A stretch of 64,000 nucleotides of DNA from Thermoflavifilum thermophilum (GTDB taxonomy: Bacteria; Bacteroidota; Bacteroidia; Chitinophagales; Chitinophagaceae): NCBI RefSeq assembly GCF_900116565.1, contig NZ_FPCJ01000001.1, positions 496,001-560,000 of the forward strand, written 5' to 3'. Shown piece after piece: positions 1 to 8,382 of the stretch (position 1 is the stretch's first letter; each line of letters opens with the position of its first letter). A program made the translations under genes and the position numbers. The notes beneath the pieces were generated by a model. That model had not been told where the DNA came from. It did no database searches and saw nothing but the letters and a program-made list of their open reading frames with translations.

Positions 1-2967
1 CTGATGGGGGGATTGCTGGTGTACACCCGCATGCAAACCTCCCTTTTCCCGGAAATCACCTTTCCCAAAATCAAAGTAATCGCCGATAATGGTTTGCAGC
101 CCGTGGATAAAATGATGGTCACGGTCACGAAACCCCTGGAACTGGCCATTAAAAAAATCCAGAACCTGCAGATGATTCGCAGCACCACCAGCCGCGGAAG
201 CTGCGAGATTTCTGCCTTTTTGAATTGGGGAGCCAATATTGATCTGGGCATGCAGCAAATCAATGAGCGCATTGCCGAAATCCGCAGCAGCCTGCCCCCC
301 GACGTGCAGATCACCGTGGAAAAAATGAACCCATCCATTCTCCCCGTGATGGGCTATGCGCTGGAAAGCAACACCCTTACGCCTATTGAGCTGAAGCTGC
401 TGGCGCTCTACACCATCCGTCCTTATCTGGCCCAGGTACCCGGTGTAAGCCAAATTCAAATCATGGGCGGCCGGACAAAAGAATATTGGGTAACCCTGCA
501 TCCGGAAAGAATGACTGCACTTCATCTTACGCCGGCTGCGGTGGCCCAGACCATCAGCAAAACCAATTTTGTGCTGGCCAACGGCTATGTGGCCGACTAT
601 CATCGGCTCTACCTTTCGGTGACAAACGACAACCTGGTCAACCTCACCCAGCTACAACACATCGTGATAGCCAACAGCGGCAAACGGGTAGTTTACCTGC
701 AGGATATTGCCGACGTGAGCGTGCATGAAGCCATCGAATATACCCGCATCAATGCCAACGGACATAGTGCCGTGCTGATTGGCGTGATCAAGCAACCCAA
801 TGCCAACTTGATTGATGTGTCGAATCAGGTGGAAGCGCGTGTAAAAAGCCTGCAACAACTGTTGCCTCCGGGCGTAAAAATGGTGCCTTATTATATCCAG
901 GCCGATTTTGTACACGACGCCATCCATAGCGTGACCGACGCCCTGTGGATTGGCATCCTGCTGGCAATCATTGTAGCGATCCTTTTTCTACGATCCGGCA
1001 AGGCCAGCGCCACCCTGCTGGTAACCGTGCCCATTACCCTGGCCCTGACGTTGATGGTGCTTTATGCCGTGGGTTACACCTTCAATATCATGACCCTGGG
1101 TGCGATGGCTGCAGCCATCGGCCTTATCATCGATGATGCCATTGTGGTCACCGAACAAATCCACCGAACGGGCGAGGAGCATCCCGATGTAGATTATCCC
1201 ACCCTGGTTAAAAAAGCCATCCAATACCTGTTCCCGGCCATGGTGGCCTCATCGCTCAGCACCATCGTCATCTTCATCCCCTTTGGCTTCATGAGCGGTG
1301 TGGCCGGGGCTTACTTTCAGGTGCTGGCCAATACCATGATCATCACCCTCGTGTGTTCCTTTCTGGTTACCTGGATGGGCCTACCCGTGATTTATTTGTT
1401 GTTTTCACGAAAAAAACGCAAACAGGTACCCGCACAAAAAGTAGTGAAAACGCAGCGCTGGGTGCAGTTTTTTCTGAAACACGTGTGGGTTAGCGTAGGC
1501 TTTTGCCTCTTGCTCGCCGCCCTGATCTTCTGGGTCCTGCCCAGGCTGGGCACAGGATTTCTACCCGATATGGACGAGGGCTCTATCGTGCTGGATTACA
1601 CCTCCCCTCCCGGTACTTCGCTCGATGAAACCGATCGGATGTGCCGCCAGGTGGAAAAAATCATCATGAGTACGCCCGAAGTGGAAAGCTATTCCCGCAG
1701 AACGGGTACCCAGATGGGCTTTTTCATCACCGAACCCAATACGGGCGATTATCTCATCAGCCTGAAAAAAAACCGGAAACGCACCACTGAGCAGGTCATT
1801 GATGATATCCGCAAGCGGATTGAAGCGTCTCTGCCCGCCCTGCGGGTAGATTTTGGTCAGGTGATCACCGATATGTTAGGCGACCTTACCGAATCAACCC
1901 AACCCATCGAGATCAAGGTCTTCGGCAACGACCCCGCCGTGTTGCATCAGATAGCCGACTCCGTAGCTTATTGGACTTCCACCGTACCCGGCACGGCTGA
2001 CGTGTTCGACGGCATCGTTATTGCCGGGCCCTCGGTGGATGTACGGCCCCGGGCCGATGTGCTGGCTCAATATGGCCTCACACCGGCCGACCTGCAGTTT
2101 CAGCTGCAAACCCAGATGCAGGGCACCGTGGTGGGACAGGTACTGGATCAAGAACAAATGACCGATGTGCGCATGATTTATCCGCATCCCATGCAGCGGA
2201 GTGTAGCCGATATTCGCCACACGGAAATCTTTTTACCCGATGGCACCCTAAAACCCATCAGCAGTTTTGCCTCCGTTTCACTCCAGCCCGGATCGGCTGA
2301 GATTCAACGCGAAAACCTGCAAACCGTGGATATCGTCACCGCGCGGCTCAACCAGCGCGACTTAGGCAGTGTGATGCGCGATATCCAGGCTCGTATTAGC
2401 CAGCATGTGGTACTGCCCCAGGGCTACCACATCGAATACGGCGGCAGCTATGCCCAGCAACAACGCTCCTTCCATGAACTGCTGCTCATCCTCATCACAG
2501 CCGGACTGCTGGTGTGCTGCGTAACCGCCTTCATGACCCGAAACCTGTGGGTGTCGCTGTCTATCCTGCTGATTGCGGCCTTAGGTACAGCCGGCTGCAT
2601 CCTGGCTCTCTGGATTACAGGTACGCCCCTAAATGTAGGCAGTTATACCGGCATCATCATGATTGTGGGCATTATTGGAGAAAACGCCATTTTTACTTTC
2701 CAGCAGTTTCATCAACGGTTCACCGAAACCCACGATGTAGATGAGGCCCTGGTGTATGCGATTTCCACCCGGCTTCGTCCCAAGCTGATGACAGCCCTCG
2801 GCGCCATCATTGCTCTGATGCCCCTGGCTCTGGGCATTGGCGTGGGAGCTCAACTGCACCAGCCATTGGCCATTGCCGTGATTGGCGGATTCATCATGGC
2901 CTTACCTTTGCTGCTGATGGTATTGCCCAGCTGGCTCAAGCTCATCTATCATCGGCAGACTGCATGA
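1..2967 (+). CDS. RND-family efflux permease, 5' end cut by window edge
   Basis: Inner-membrane, proton-driven efflux subunit of the AcrB/CzcA superfamily, which would work with a periplasmic adaptor and an outer-membrane channel. The frame is open from base 1 and the first visible residues (LVYTRMQTSLFPEI) match the stretch just after TM1 of the family, so TM1 and the real start lie upstream. About 988 of the usual 1020-1040 residues are present: two periplasmic porter regions and two membrane bundles. TM4 carries an Asp-Asp pair (GLIIDDAIVV, about residue 377 here), the relay seen in drug/hydrophobe exporters. In the second bundle the usual Lys-Asn relay is altered: the motif reads GIIGENAIF (about residue 892). 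The stop overlaps the next gene by ATGA, suggesting coupled translation. The substrate cannot be told from the sequence. Confidence 0.93.
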   Translation: MMGGLLVYTRMQTSLFPEITFPKIKVIADNGLQPVDKMMVTVTKPLELAIKKIQNLQMIRSTTSRGSCEISAFLNWGANIDLGMQQINERIAEIRSSLPPDVQITVEKMNPSILPVMGYALESNTLTPIELKLLALYTIRPYLAQVPGVSQIQIMGGRTKEYWVTLHPERMTALHLTPAAVAQTISKTNFVLANGYVADYHRLYLSVTNDNLVNLTQLQHIVIANSGKRVVYLQDIADVSVHEAIEYTRINANGHSAVLIGVIKQPNANLIDVSNQVEARVKSLQQLLPPGVKMVPYYIQADFVHDAIHSVTDALWIGILLAIIVAILFLRSGKASATLLVTVPITLALTLMVLYAVGYTFNIMTLGAMAAAIGLIIDDAIVVTEQIHRTGEEHPDVDYPTLVKKAIQYLFPAMVASSLSTIVIFIPFGFMSGVAGAYFQVLANTMIITLVCSFLVTWMGLPVIYLLFSRKKRKQVPAQKVVKTQRWVQFFLKHVWVSVGFCLLLAALIFWVLPRLGTGFLPDMDEGSIVLDYTSPPGTSLDETDRMCRQVEKIIMSTPEVESYSRRTGTQMGFFITEPNTGDYLISLKKNRKRTTEQVIDDIRKRIEASLPALRVDFGQVITDMLGDLTESTQPIEIKVFGNDPAVLHQIADSVAYWTSTVPGTADVFDGIVIAGPSVDVRPRADVLAQYGLTPADLQFQLQTQMQGTVVGQVLDQEQMTDVRMIYPHPMQRSVADIRHTEIFLPDGTLKPISSFASVSLQPGSAEIQRENLQTVDIVTARLNQRDLGSVMRDIQARISQHVVLPQGYHIEYGGSYAQQQRSFHELLLILITAGLLVCCVTAFMTRNLWVSLSILLIAALGTAGCILALWITGTPLNVGSYTGIIMIVGIIGENAIFTFQQFHQRFTETHDVDEALVYAISTRLRPKLMTALGAIIALMPLALGIGVGAQLHQPLAIAVIGGFIMALPLLLMVLPSWLKLIYHRQTA

Positions 2968-3491
2968 AAAAAATTGTGGTCATCGGTCCGGAGTCAACCG
3001 GAAAAAGCACATTAAGTGAACAGTTAGCTGCTCACCTGCACACCGTCTGGGTACCCGAATATGCCCGTGAATACCTGAATCAACTCAATCGGCCCTATGA
3101 AGAAGCCGACCTGCTGGCTATTGCACGCGGACAAATCGAAACCGAAGACCGCCTTTTTCATCAGGCCAACCGTTTCCTGATCTGCGATACCGATTTGTAC
3201 GTCATCAAGGTGTGGAGCGAACATAAATATGGCAATTGCCATCCCTGGATTCTCCATCAAATTGCCCGACGCCATTATGATCTGTATATCCTCACCTATA
3301 TTGACATTCCCTGGACCTATGATCCGCAACGCGAGCATCCTCAACCCGAAATGCGGGAATACTTCTTCAGGGTTTATCTGGACATTGTGATCAATAGTCA
3401 AGTTCCATGGATACTGGTAAAGGGAAATCCAACTGAAAGATTGCAAATTGCTTTAAACGCTATTGATCACTTGCTTATTTCTGAAACATAA
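2964..3491 (+). CDS. NadR-like P-loop ATPase/kinase (ribosylnicotinamide kinase-type)
   Basis: Small cytoplasmic P-loop protein of 175 residues. The Walker A motif GPESTGKST lies at residues 8-16, followed by VPEYAREYL, a pair typical of the C-terminal kinase domain of NadR. In those proteins this domain phosphorylates nicotinamide riboside to NMN. No adenylyltransferase or helix-turn-helix domain is present, so this is the stand-alone Bacteroidota form often annotated only as AAA ATPase. Its ATG overlaps the stop of the efflux gene (ATGA), and its 3' end overlaps the convergent mtgA by 17 bases. The kinase role is inferred from family resemblance; the substrate is unproven. Confidence 0.82.
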   Translation: MKKIVVIGPESTGKSTLSEQLAAHLHTVWVPEYAREYLNQLNRPYEEADLLAIARGQIETEDRLFHQANRFLICDTDLYVIKVWSEHKYGNCHPWILHQIARRHYDLYILTYIDIPWTYDPQREHPQPEMREYFFRVYLDIVINSQVPWILVKGNPTERLQIALNAIDHLLISET

Positions 3492-4197
3492 GTTTTTCAA
3501 TATCCGCATCGCCTTCCAGGTTGCGCATCTGCTGCAAGAGATATTGCTGGCGCCAGCGTGTAAAACGAGAAGGGGGTACCACCCGATAGATATTGGGATT
3601 GGGCAATACGGCAGCAATCATGGCGGCTTCTTCCCGGTTCAGCTGAGAGGCCTGTTTGTGAAAATAGGCTTCGGCCGCAGCTTCCACCCCAAAGATATGT
3701 GGCCCCATCTGTGCTACATTCAAATACATTTCCAGGATGCGTTTTTTGCCCCAGATCTGTTCAATCATAAAAGTAAAATACACTTCCAGTCCCTTTCGCA
3801 ACCAGTTGCGCCCCTGCCACAAAAACACATTGCGCGCTACCTGCTGGCTGATGGTGCTGGCACCGCGAATATGCCGGCTGCGCTGGTTATGTTTCCATGC
3901 TTTTTCAATGGATTTGAAATCAAACCCATTGTGATCCGGAAACAACTGATCTTCACCAGCCATCACGGCCAGCTTGGCGTAAGGCGAAATGCGATCATAA
4001 CTCACCCAGTGATAACGGAATGGCTGCCCATCCCGCCAGGCCGAAAATCGGTTCTGCAACATGGTTAGCGTGGTTGGCGGCGGCACCCATTTCAATATCA
4101 CGATATATACCAGCTGAGCTGCAAACAAAACAATCAAGAGACGTTTGACATAACGCCCCACACGATGTAACAGTGAACGACGTGTACTGGCAGGCAT
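3475..4197 (-). CDS. mtgA: Monofunctional biosynthetic peptidoglycan transglycosylase
   Basis: GT51 enzyme that polymerises lipid II into glycan strands at the outer face of the inner membrane, without a transpeptidase domain. Length 240 residues, normal for MtgA. One membrane anchor lies at about 19-37. The catalytic Glu is in GEDQLF (E82). The second signature RGASTISQQ is at 111-119, and KKRILEMYLN at 141-150 carries the further conserved Glu. It is convergent with the NadR-like gene, overlapping it by 17 bases, and divergent from the Sua5-family gene. Murein recycling genes (murQ, mpl) occur elsewhere in the window. Confidence 0.96.
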   Translation of the reverse strand: MPASTRRSLLHRVGRYVKRLLIVLFAAQLVYIVILKWVPPPTTLTMLQNRFSAWRDGQPFRYHWVSYDRISPYAKLAVMAGEDQLFPDHNGFDFKSIEKAWKHNQRSRHIRGASTISQQVARNVFLWQGRNWLRKGLEVYFTFMIEQIWGKKRILEMYLNVAQMGPHIFGVEAAAEAYFHKQASQLNREEAAMIAAVLPNPNIYRVVPPSRFTRWRQQYLLQQMRNLEGDADIEKLMFQK

Positions 4198-4306
4198 TTG
4201 TGTGCTTGTTCAAATGCAAAGTTTCAAAAAAATGTACGCACGATGAGATACCCGAGGTTTTGAAAAATTGGTCATTCCAGTTGGCGGCTTTTTGCTTGTT
4301 TTTTAT

Positions 4307-4314
4307 TAGGTTTG
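4307..4314 (+). promoter_or_regulatory. Bacteroidota -7 promoter element TAGGTTTG
   Basis: Perfect TAnnTTTG match 26 bases before the proposed ATG of the Sua5-family gene, with a TTG at 4281-4283 as a possible -33 element (23-base spacer). It supports the start at 4341, because the longer open frame would begin upstream of this promoter. Confidence 0.6.
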
Positions 4315-4340
4315 TTCAACACCAAATCCCTTTTGAAACC

Positions 4341-4964
4341 ATGCTATTGAAAGTTCATCACCAAAACCCTTCGCCCCGACACATTCGTCAGATTGTGGAA
4401 TGCCTGCAAAACGGAGGCGTTATCATTTATCCTACTGATACCGTGTATGGCCTTGGATGCGATATTTTCAATCACCAGGCGGTGGAACGCATCTGCCAGA
4501 TTAAGCATATCCCGATAGAAAAGGCTCAGTTCTCCTTTATTTGTCACGACCTGAGCCACCTGAGCGATTATGTGCGACAGATTGATACGCCCATTTTTCG
4601 CCTGCTCAAAAATTCTTTACCTGGCCCTTATACCTTTATTCTGCCCGCCAGCAAGCAGGTGCCCAAAATGCTGAAAACTAAAAAAGATACCGTAGGCATT
4701 CGTGTACCCGATAACCTGATTGCCCGTACCATTGTAAAAGAGCTTGGCCACCCGATACTGAGTACCTCGCTCACCGATGAATACGTGGAATACTATACCG
4801 ATCCGGAATGGATTCATGAAAAATTCAAAAAGGTGGTGGATATAGTTGTGGATGGGGGCGTAGGAGGCATTGAGCTATCAACGGTGATTGACTGCACGGA
4901 TGAAGTGCCCCGGCTTGTTCGCCAAGGTAAAGGTATATGGCAGGATTGGGTAAGCGTGGAATAA
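4341..4964 (+). CDS. L-threonylcarbamoyladenylate synthase, Sua5/YciO/YrdC family
   Basis: Cytoplasmic enzyme expected to make threonylcarbamoyl-AMP from threonine, bicarbonate and ATP for t6A37 modification of ANN-decoding tRNAs. The 207-residue product starts MLLKVHHQNP; the nucleotide-binding signature PTDTVYGLG follows at residues 31-39. KAQFSFIC and the later STSLTDEYVEY segment also fit the family. The frame stays open upstream to 4173, but those 56 codons carry no family sequence and lie before the TAGGTTTG promoter, so the inner ATG is chosen. There is no Sua5 C-terminal domain, so this is the short YrdC/YciO type. YciO paralogues have poorly defined roles, so the exact assignment within the family is less certain. 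Confidence 0.87.
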   Translation: MLLKVHHQNPSPRHIRQIVECLQNGGVIIYPTDTVYGLGCDIFNHQAVERICQIKHIPIEKAQFSFICHDLSHLSDYVRQIDTPIFRLLKNSLPGPYTFILPASKQVPKMLKTKKDTVGIRVPDNLIARTIVKELGHPILSTSLTDEYVEYYTDPEWIHEKFKKVVDIVVDGGVGGIELSTVIDCTDEVPRLVRQGKGIWQDWVSVE

Positions 4965-5129
4965 ATCGCATCTCTTTTGTTCAGCCTAAAATTTAACATT
5001 TCCTCAGGCTGCTGTGCATGAGGCCATGCTCAGCACAAATCAGCAAAATTCGATTGGTTGAGCCTTTGCCAACAAGCCAAAATTGGAAATTATCCGTATA
5101 TTCGGTAGTACCACATTCAAACAGGAAAC

Positions 5130-6098
5130 ATGAAAAAAATCGGATTGTTGTCGGGTGAGCACACCGATTTTGCTGAACAGCTGCTGCACCAGCTGCAACA
5201 AGCCATGGGAAATGTTTCCGTGCAAAATATCCTCATCTCCCACTTGCTGGATCAGGATATCATGGATTACCAGGTGATCATTGATCTGATTTCTCCGAAA
5301 ATACCATTTTACCGCTGGTATCTGAAACAGGCTGCCTTGCAGGGAGTAGCCGTATGCAACAATCCTTTTCTGTGGGACGGGTTGAATGAATGGACCGCCC
5401 TGCTGATGGCCCGCAAGCTTCACATCGACACACCGCGCACAGCCATCCTGCCTTCCTGGGAAAAGCCACCGGCTGTTTCTGAGCGCGCCTTTGGCAACCT
5501 GGCTTTCCCGCTCGACTGGGAGAATATTTTCGAGTACATTGGTTTTCCGGCGGTGATGATGCCCGCCCACCAGATGCCCGACGAAAGCAATATCCATTTC
5601 CTGCCGGATGAAAAAGCCTTTTATCGCCTGCACCCGCTTACCGGCACCCAGGTGATGATGCTGCAGCAAAGCCTGCCCTGGGAAGCCTATTTCCGCTGCT
5701 TTGCGATTGGTGATCAGATGCAGCTTGTACCTTATGATCCCCATCGTTCAGCCCATCAGCGCTACCAAGCCGGCTTCCCCCTCACCGCAGCCCACATCGA
5801 AGAAATCACATCCAAAGCACGGAAGCTGCAATCATTCTGCGGGTACGATTTTCAGGTAAGCGAATGGGCTGTTGCAAACAATCAGCTTTATGCCGTCAGG
5901 CTGGCACAACCTTTTCACGAAGGCCTGCTTAGCACCCTGCCCGACCCGATGAAAGACTGGCTATGCGATGCTATTGCCCAAACGGCCCTGCAGCTTGCTA
6001 ACACATGGAGCCCTGATCAGGATAATCTGCGATGGGGAAAATGGCCGGAAGCATCCATCCATCGCCAGGCCTTCTGGAACTGGAGCTTCCAGCATTGA
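5130..6098 (+). CDS. Uncharacterised ATP-grasp-like protein
   Basis: Predicted cytoplasmic protein of 322 residues with no signal peptide or membrane helix. The N-terminus (MKKIGLLSGEHTDFAEQL) and the segment around residues 65-105 (GVAVCNNPFLWDGLNEWTAL, then KLHIDTPRT) resemble the pre-ATP and substrate-strand region of RimK/glutathione-synthetase-like ATP-grasp enzymes. The middle (GFPAVMMPAH, then EAYFRCFAIGD) fits the nucleotide-binding lobe. The usual metal-binding Glu/Asn residues near the C-terminus are not clearly recognisable (SEWAVANNQLYAVRLAQ), so it could be a degenerate or non-catalytic member. The assignment is pattern resemblance only. It sits 50 bases upstream of the TonB-dependent receptor on the same strand. 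The 165 bases before its start show no clear promoter. Confidence 0.55.
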   Translation: MKKIGLLSGEHTDFAEQLLHQLQQAMGNVSVQNILISHLLDQDIMDYQVIIDLISPKIPFYRWYLKQAALQGVAVCNNPFLWDGLNEWTALLMARKLHIDTPRTAILPSWEKPPAVSERAFGNLAFPLDWENIFEYIGFPAVMMPAHQMPDESNIHFLPDEKAFYRLHPLTGTQVMMLQQSLPWEAYFRCFAIGDQMQLVPYDPHRSAHQRYQAGFPLTAAHIEEITSKARKLQSFCGYDFQVSEWAVANNQLYAVRLAQPFHEGLLSTLPDPMKDWLCDAIAQTALQLANTWSPDQDNLRWGKWPEASIHRQAFWNWSFQH

Positions 6099-6125
6099 TC
6101 CGTCCGCTTTTTCAGGAAAGAAAGC

Positions 6126-6133
6126 TAAACTTG
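6126..6133 (+). promoter_or_regulatory. Near-consensus -7 element TAAACTTG
   Basis: Seven of eight matches to TAnnTTTG, 15 bases before the proposed ATG of the TonB-dependent receptor. It argues against the upstream in-frame starts. No well-spaced -33 TTG was found. Confidence 0.4.
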
Positions 6134-6148
6134 CACAAACTTCAGGAG

Positions 6149-8302
6149 ATGCATGCCTGTTTTACGCTTTTGCTGATGTGGAGTGCCCTCGTATCTTTTC
6201 CCAATCCTGACTATTCAGTTCCTCCAGCCGGCATCTACGATACCATTCCCTTGCCATCGCATACAGCCACCCCCGGTGACACCATTCATTCGCTGCAGGA
6301 AGTAGTGATAAGTGCCTATGAAACACAAAAGCCCTGGATGCAGGAAGCTGCCCCGGTAGCCATCCTGAATGCAGCACAACTCACCCGGTATTCCCAAGCC
6401 AGTATTTTACCCGCCATGAACACGGTTGCCGGCATTCGCATGGAACAGCGTTCGCCATCAAGCTACCGGCTAAATATCCGCGGCAGTTCCATCCGGGCTC
6501 CTTTTGGAGTCAGGGAAGTGAACATTTATTACAATGACGTTCCCCTCACCAGTCCCGGCGGTGATACTTACCTGAACCAGCTCGACATGGCCGATTTTGG
6601 TCAGATACAGGTGATCAAAGGCCCCGCAGCCAGTGTATATGGCAGCGGCATCGGAGGAGTCATGCTGATTCAAAGTCCTTTGGCAGCAAATGCTATTGGC
6701 AATCCAGCTGCAGAGCAGAAGGGACTGCAAAACCTACAGCTTCAATATGAAGCTGGCAGCTACCAAGCTCACCACGTGATCGCCCAGGGCAGTTGGGGAT
6801 CAGCCACCCATTTGCAATATGCGCATTATCATTTTTCCCGCTCCGACGGATACCGGCATCACACCGCATCCTGGCAGCACAGTGCAAGCTATGAATCGCT
6901 CTGGAAGCCCAACACCCATCGCCAGGCCGATCTGTGGATCCATTACAACCACCTGTATTATCAGACACCGGGTGGACTTACGCTGAACGAGATGCTCTTA
7001 AATCCCCGCCTGGCACGCCCGGCCAGCGGTCCCTATCCATCAGCCGATAGTGCCCATGCAGCAATTGATCAGCAGAATTTTATAGCCGGCTTCAGCCTGT
7101 CAAACCAGCTGTCGCCCAGCCTGCAAAACCGATCTGCTGTGTACTTTGCCTATACCGATCTTTCCAATCCCACCTTCCGGAATGTGGAATACCGCAAGGA
7201 ACCTCACATGGGCGTACGAACGGTGATGCAATATGTGCACAACCTATCCAACAGCAAGCTCACAGCCACCGCTGGTACGGAATGGCAGCAGGGTTTTTTC
7301 AGCATTGTGGATTACGGAAACAACAATGGCAAACCCGATACCTTGCAAACGCGTTATCGCGAGACCCTGCTCCGGGGCATCCTTTTCGCTCAAGCTGATG
7401 TGGACTTTCCACACGGATGGAGCGCAACAGCCGGCGTCAGCCTGCAACGGAATGCGCTGAGCTTTTACCGGTATGACCCAAGGCCGTACACAGTCTGGAA
7501 CCTGGATTTTCAAAACAACTGGTCGCCCCGCCTGGCCATCCTCAAAACCTTATTTCACGAGCAGATGGCCGTGTATGTCAACATCAGCCGGGGATTTTCA
7601 CCTCCTACCCTGTCTGAACTGCTGCCTTCCACCAATATCTTGAATACCACACTCAAACCTGAATCGGGTTACAATTATGAACTGGGCTGGAAGGGCTATG
7701 CCCTGCAACAACGCCTGCGCTGGGAATGGAATGCCTACCTGTTTGACCTGCAACAAAGCATCAGCCAGCAGCGCGATAGCAGCGGAGCCGATTATTTTGT
7801 GAATGCCGGCCGTACGCGCCAACCAGGCATGGAAATGCTGGTGAGCTACCAGCTACTTACCCATTCTTCCGGCATGCTGCCACAAACTTCCGTATTCTCC
7901 AGTCTCACTCTTACCGATTACACCTATCAGGGCTATGCTCCGCTGGGCCATGATTACAGCGGCAAACATATTCCGGGTGTGCCGCCATTCACCTGGGTAA
8001 GCGGGCTGCAGTGCCAATGGCTTGGCGGATTCAGCGCCTCCATCCTCTGGAACCACACCCAGGCCATACCCCTCAACGATGCCAACACCGCCTACAGCCG
8101 CACCTATAACCTGGTTGACATGTCGGTGCATTACACCCGTCAAGTGTTTCATCAACAGCATATTGAGCTCTATGCCGGGGTAAACAACCTGCTCAACCAG
8201 CTCTACAGCCTGGGCGATGACGTGAACGCTGCCGGCGGCCGCTATTACAACCCTGCCCCTGCCAGAAACTACTACGCAGGAATACACTGGGCATGGAAGT
8301 AG
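6149..8302 (+). CDS. TonB-dependent outer-membrane receptor
   Basis: Outer-membrane beta-barrel importer of about 717 residues that takes up a scarce ligand using TonB energy. The chosen ATG gives a signal peptide (MHACFTLLLMWSALVSF); the frame is open further upstream, but that extension is not signal-like. A TonB-box-like stretch (LQEVVISAY) precedes the plug domain. The plug has typical sequence: RLNIRGSS, then IQVIKGPAASVYGSGIGG. The barrel ends in an aromatic-rich terminal strand (YYAGIHWAWK). There is no N-terminal CarboxypepD_reg domain and no SusD partner, so it resembles siderophore/cobalamin/metal-type receptors more than SusC. The ligand is unknown. It lies downstream of the ATP-grasp-like gene and is separated from guaA by guaA's own promoter. 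Confidence 0.93.
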   Translation: MHACFTLLLMWSALVSFPNPDYSVPPAGIYDTIPLPSHTATPGDTIHSLQEVVISAYETQKPWMQEAAPVAILNAAQLTRYSQASILPAMNTVAGIRMEQRSPSSYRLNIRGSSIRAPFGVREVNIYYNDVPLTSPGGDTYLNQLDMADFGQIQVIKGPAASVYGSGIGGVMLIQSPLAANAIGNPAAEQKGLQNLQLQYEAGSYQAHHVIAQGSWGSATHLQYAHYHFSRSDGYRHHTASWQHSASYESLWKPNTHRQADLWIHYNHLYYQTPGGLTLNEMLLNPRLARPASGPYPSADSAHAAIDQQNFIAGFSLSNQLSPSLQNRSAVYFAYTDLSNPTFRNVEYRKEPHMGVRTVMQYVHNLSNSKLTATAGTEWQQGFFSIVDYGNNNGKPDTLQTRYRETLLRGILFAQADVDFPHGWSATAGVSLQRNALSFYRYDPRPYTVWNLDFQNNWSPRLAILKTLFHEQMAVYVNISRGFSPPTLSELLPSTNILNTTLKPESGYNYELGWKGYALQQRLRWEWNAYLFDLQQSISQQRDSSGADYFVNAGRTRQPGMEMLVSYQLLTHSSGMLPQTSVFSSLTLTDYTYQGYAPLGHDYSGKHIPGVPPFTWVSGLQCQWLGGFSASILWNHTQAIPLNDANTAYSRTYNLVDMSVHYTRQVFHQQHIELYAGVNNLLNQLYSLGDDVNAAGGRYYNPAPARNYYAGIHWAWK

Positions 8303-8367
8303 AAAAAGCACAAAGAAACATATGGATACCAAGCTTTCTTTATCCCTCTTCTTCTCCAAATTTCTCT

Positions 8368-8375
8368 TAGGTTTG
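8368..8375 (+). promoter_or_regulatory. -7 promoter element TAGGTTTG of guaA
   Basis: Perfect TAnnTTTG match ending 7 bases before the guaA ATG. With the usual start-site spacing, transcription would begin at or next to the A of the ATG, giving a leaderless or almost leaderless mRNA. Confidence 0.6.
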
Positions 8376-8382
8376 CAGCCAA

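Noticed and set aside
1-30. Frameshift or truncation of the RND gene
   Set aside because: The frame is open at base 1; the missing N-terminus is explained by the window edge.
3463-4068. Open frame of 201 codons opposite mtgA
   Set aside because: The opposite strand carries all GT51 motifs; this frame resembles no protein.
4173-4340. 56-codon N-terminal extension of the Sua5-family protein
   Set aside because: It begins upstream of the TAGGTTTG promoter and overlaps the divergent mtgA start; no family sequence.
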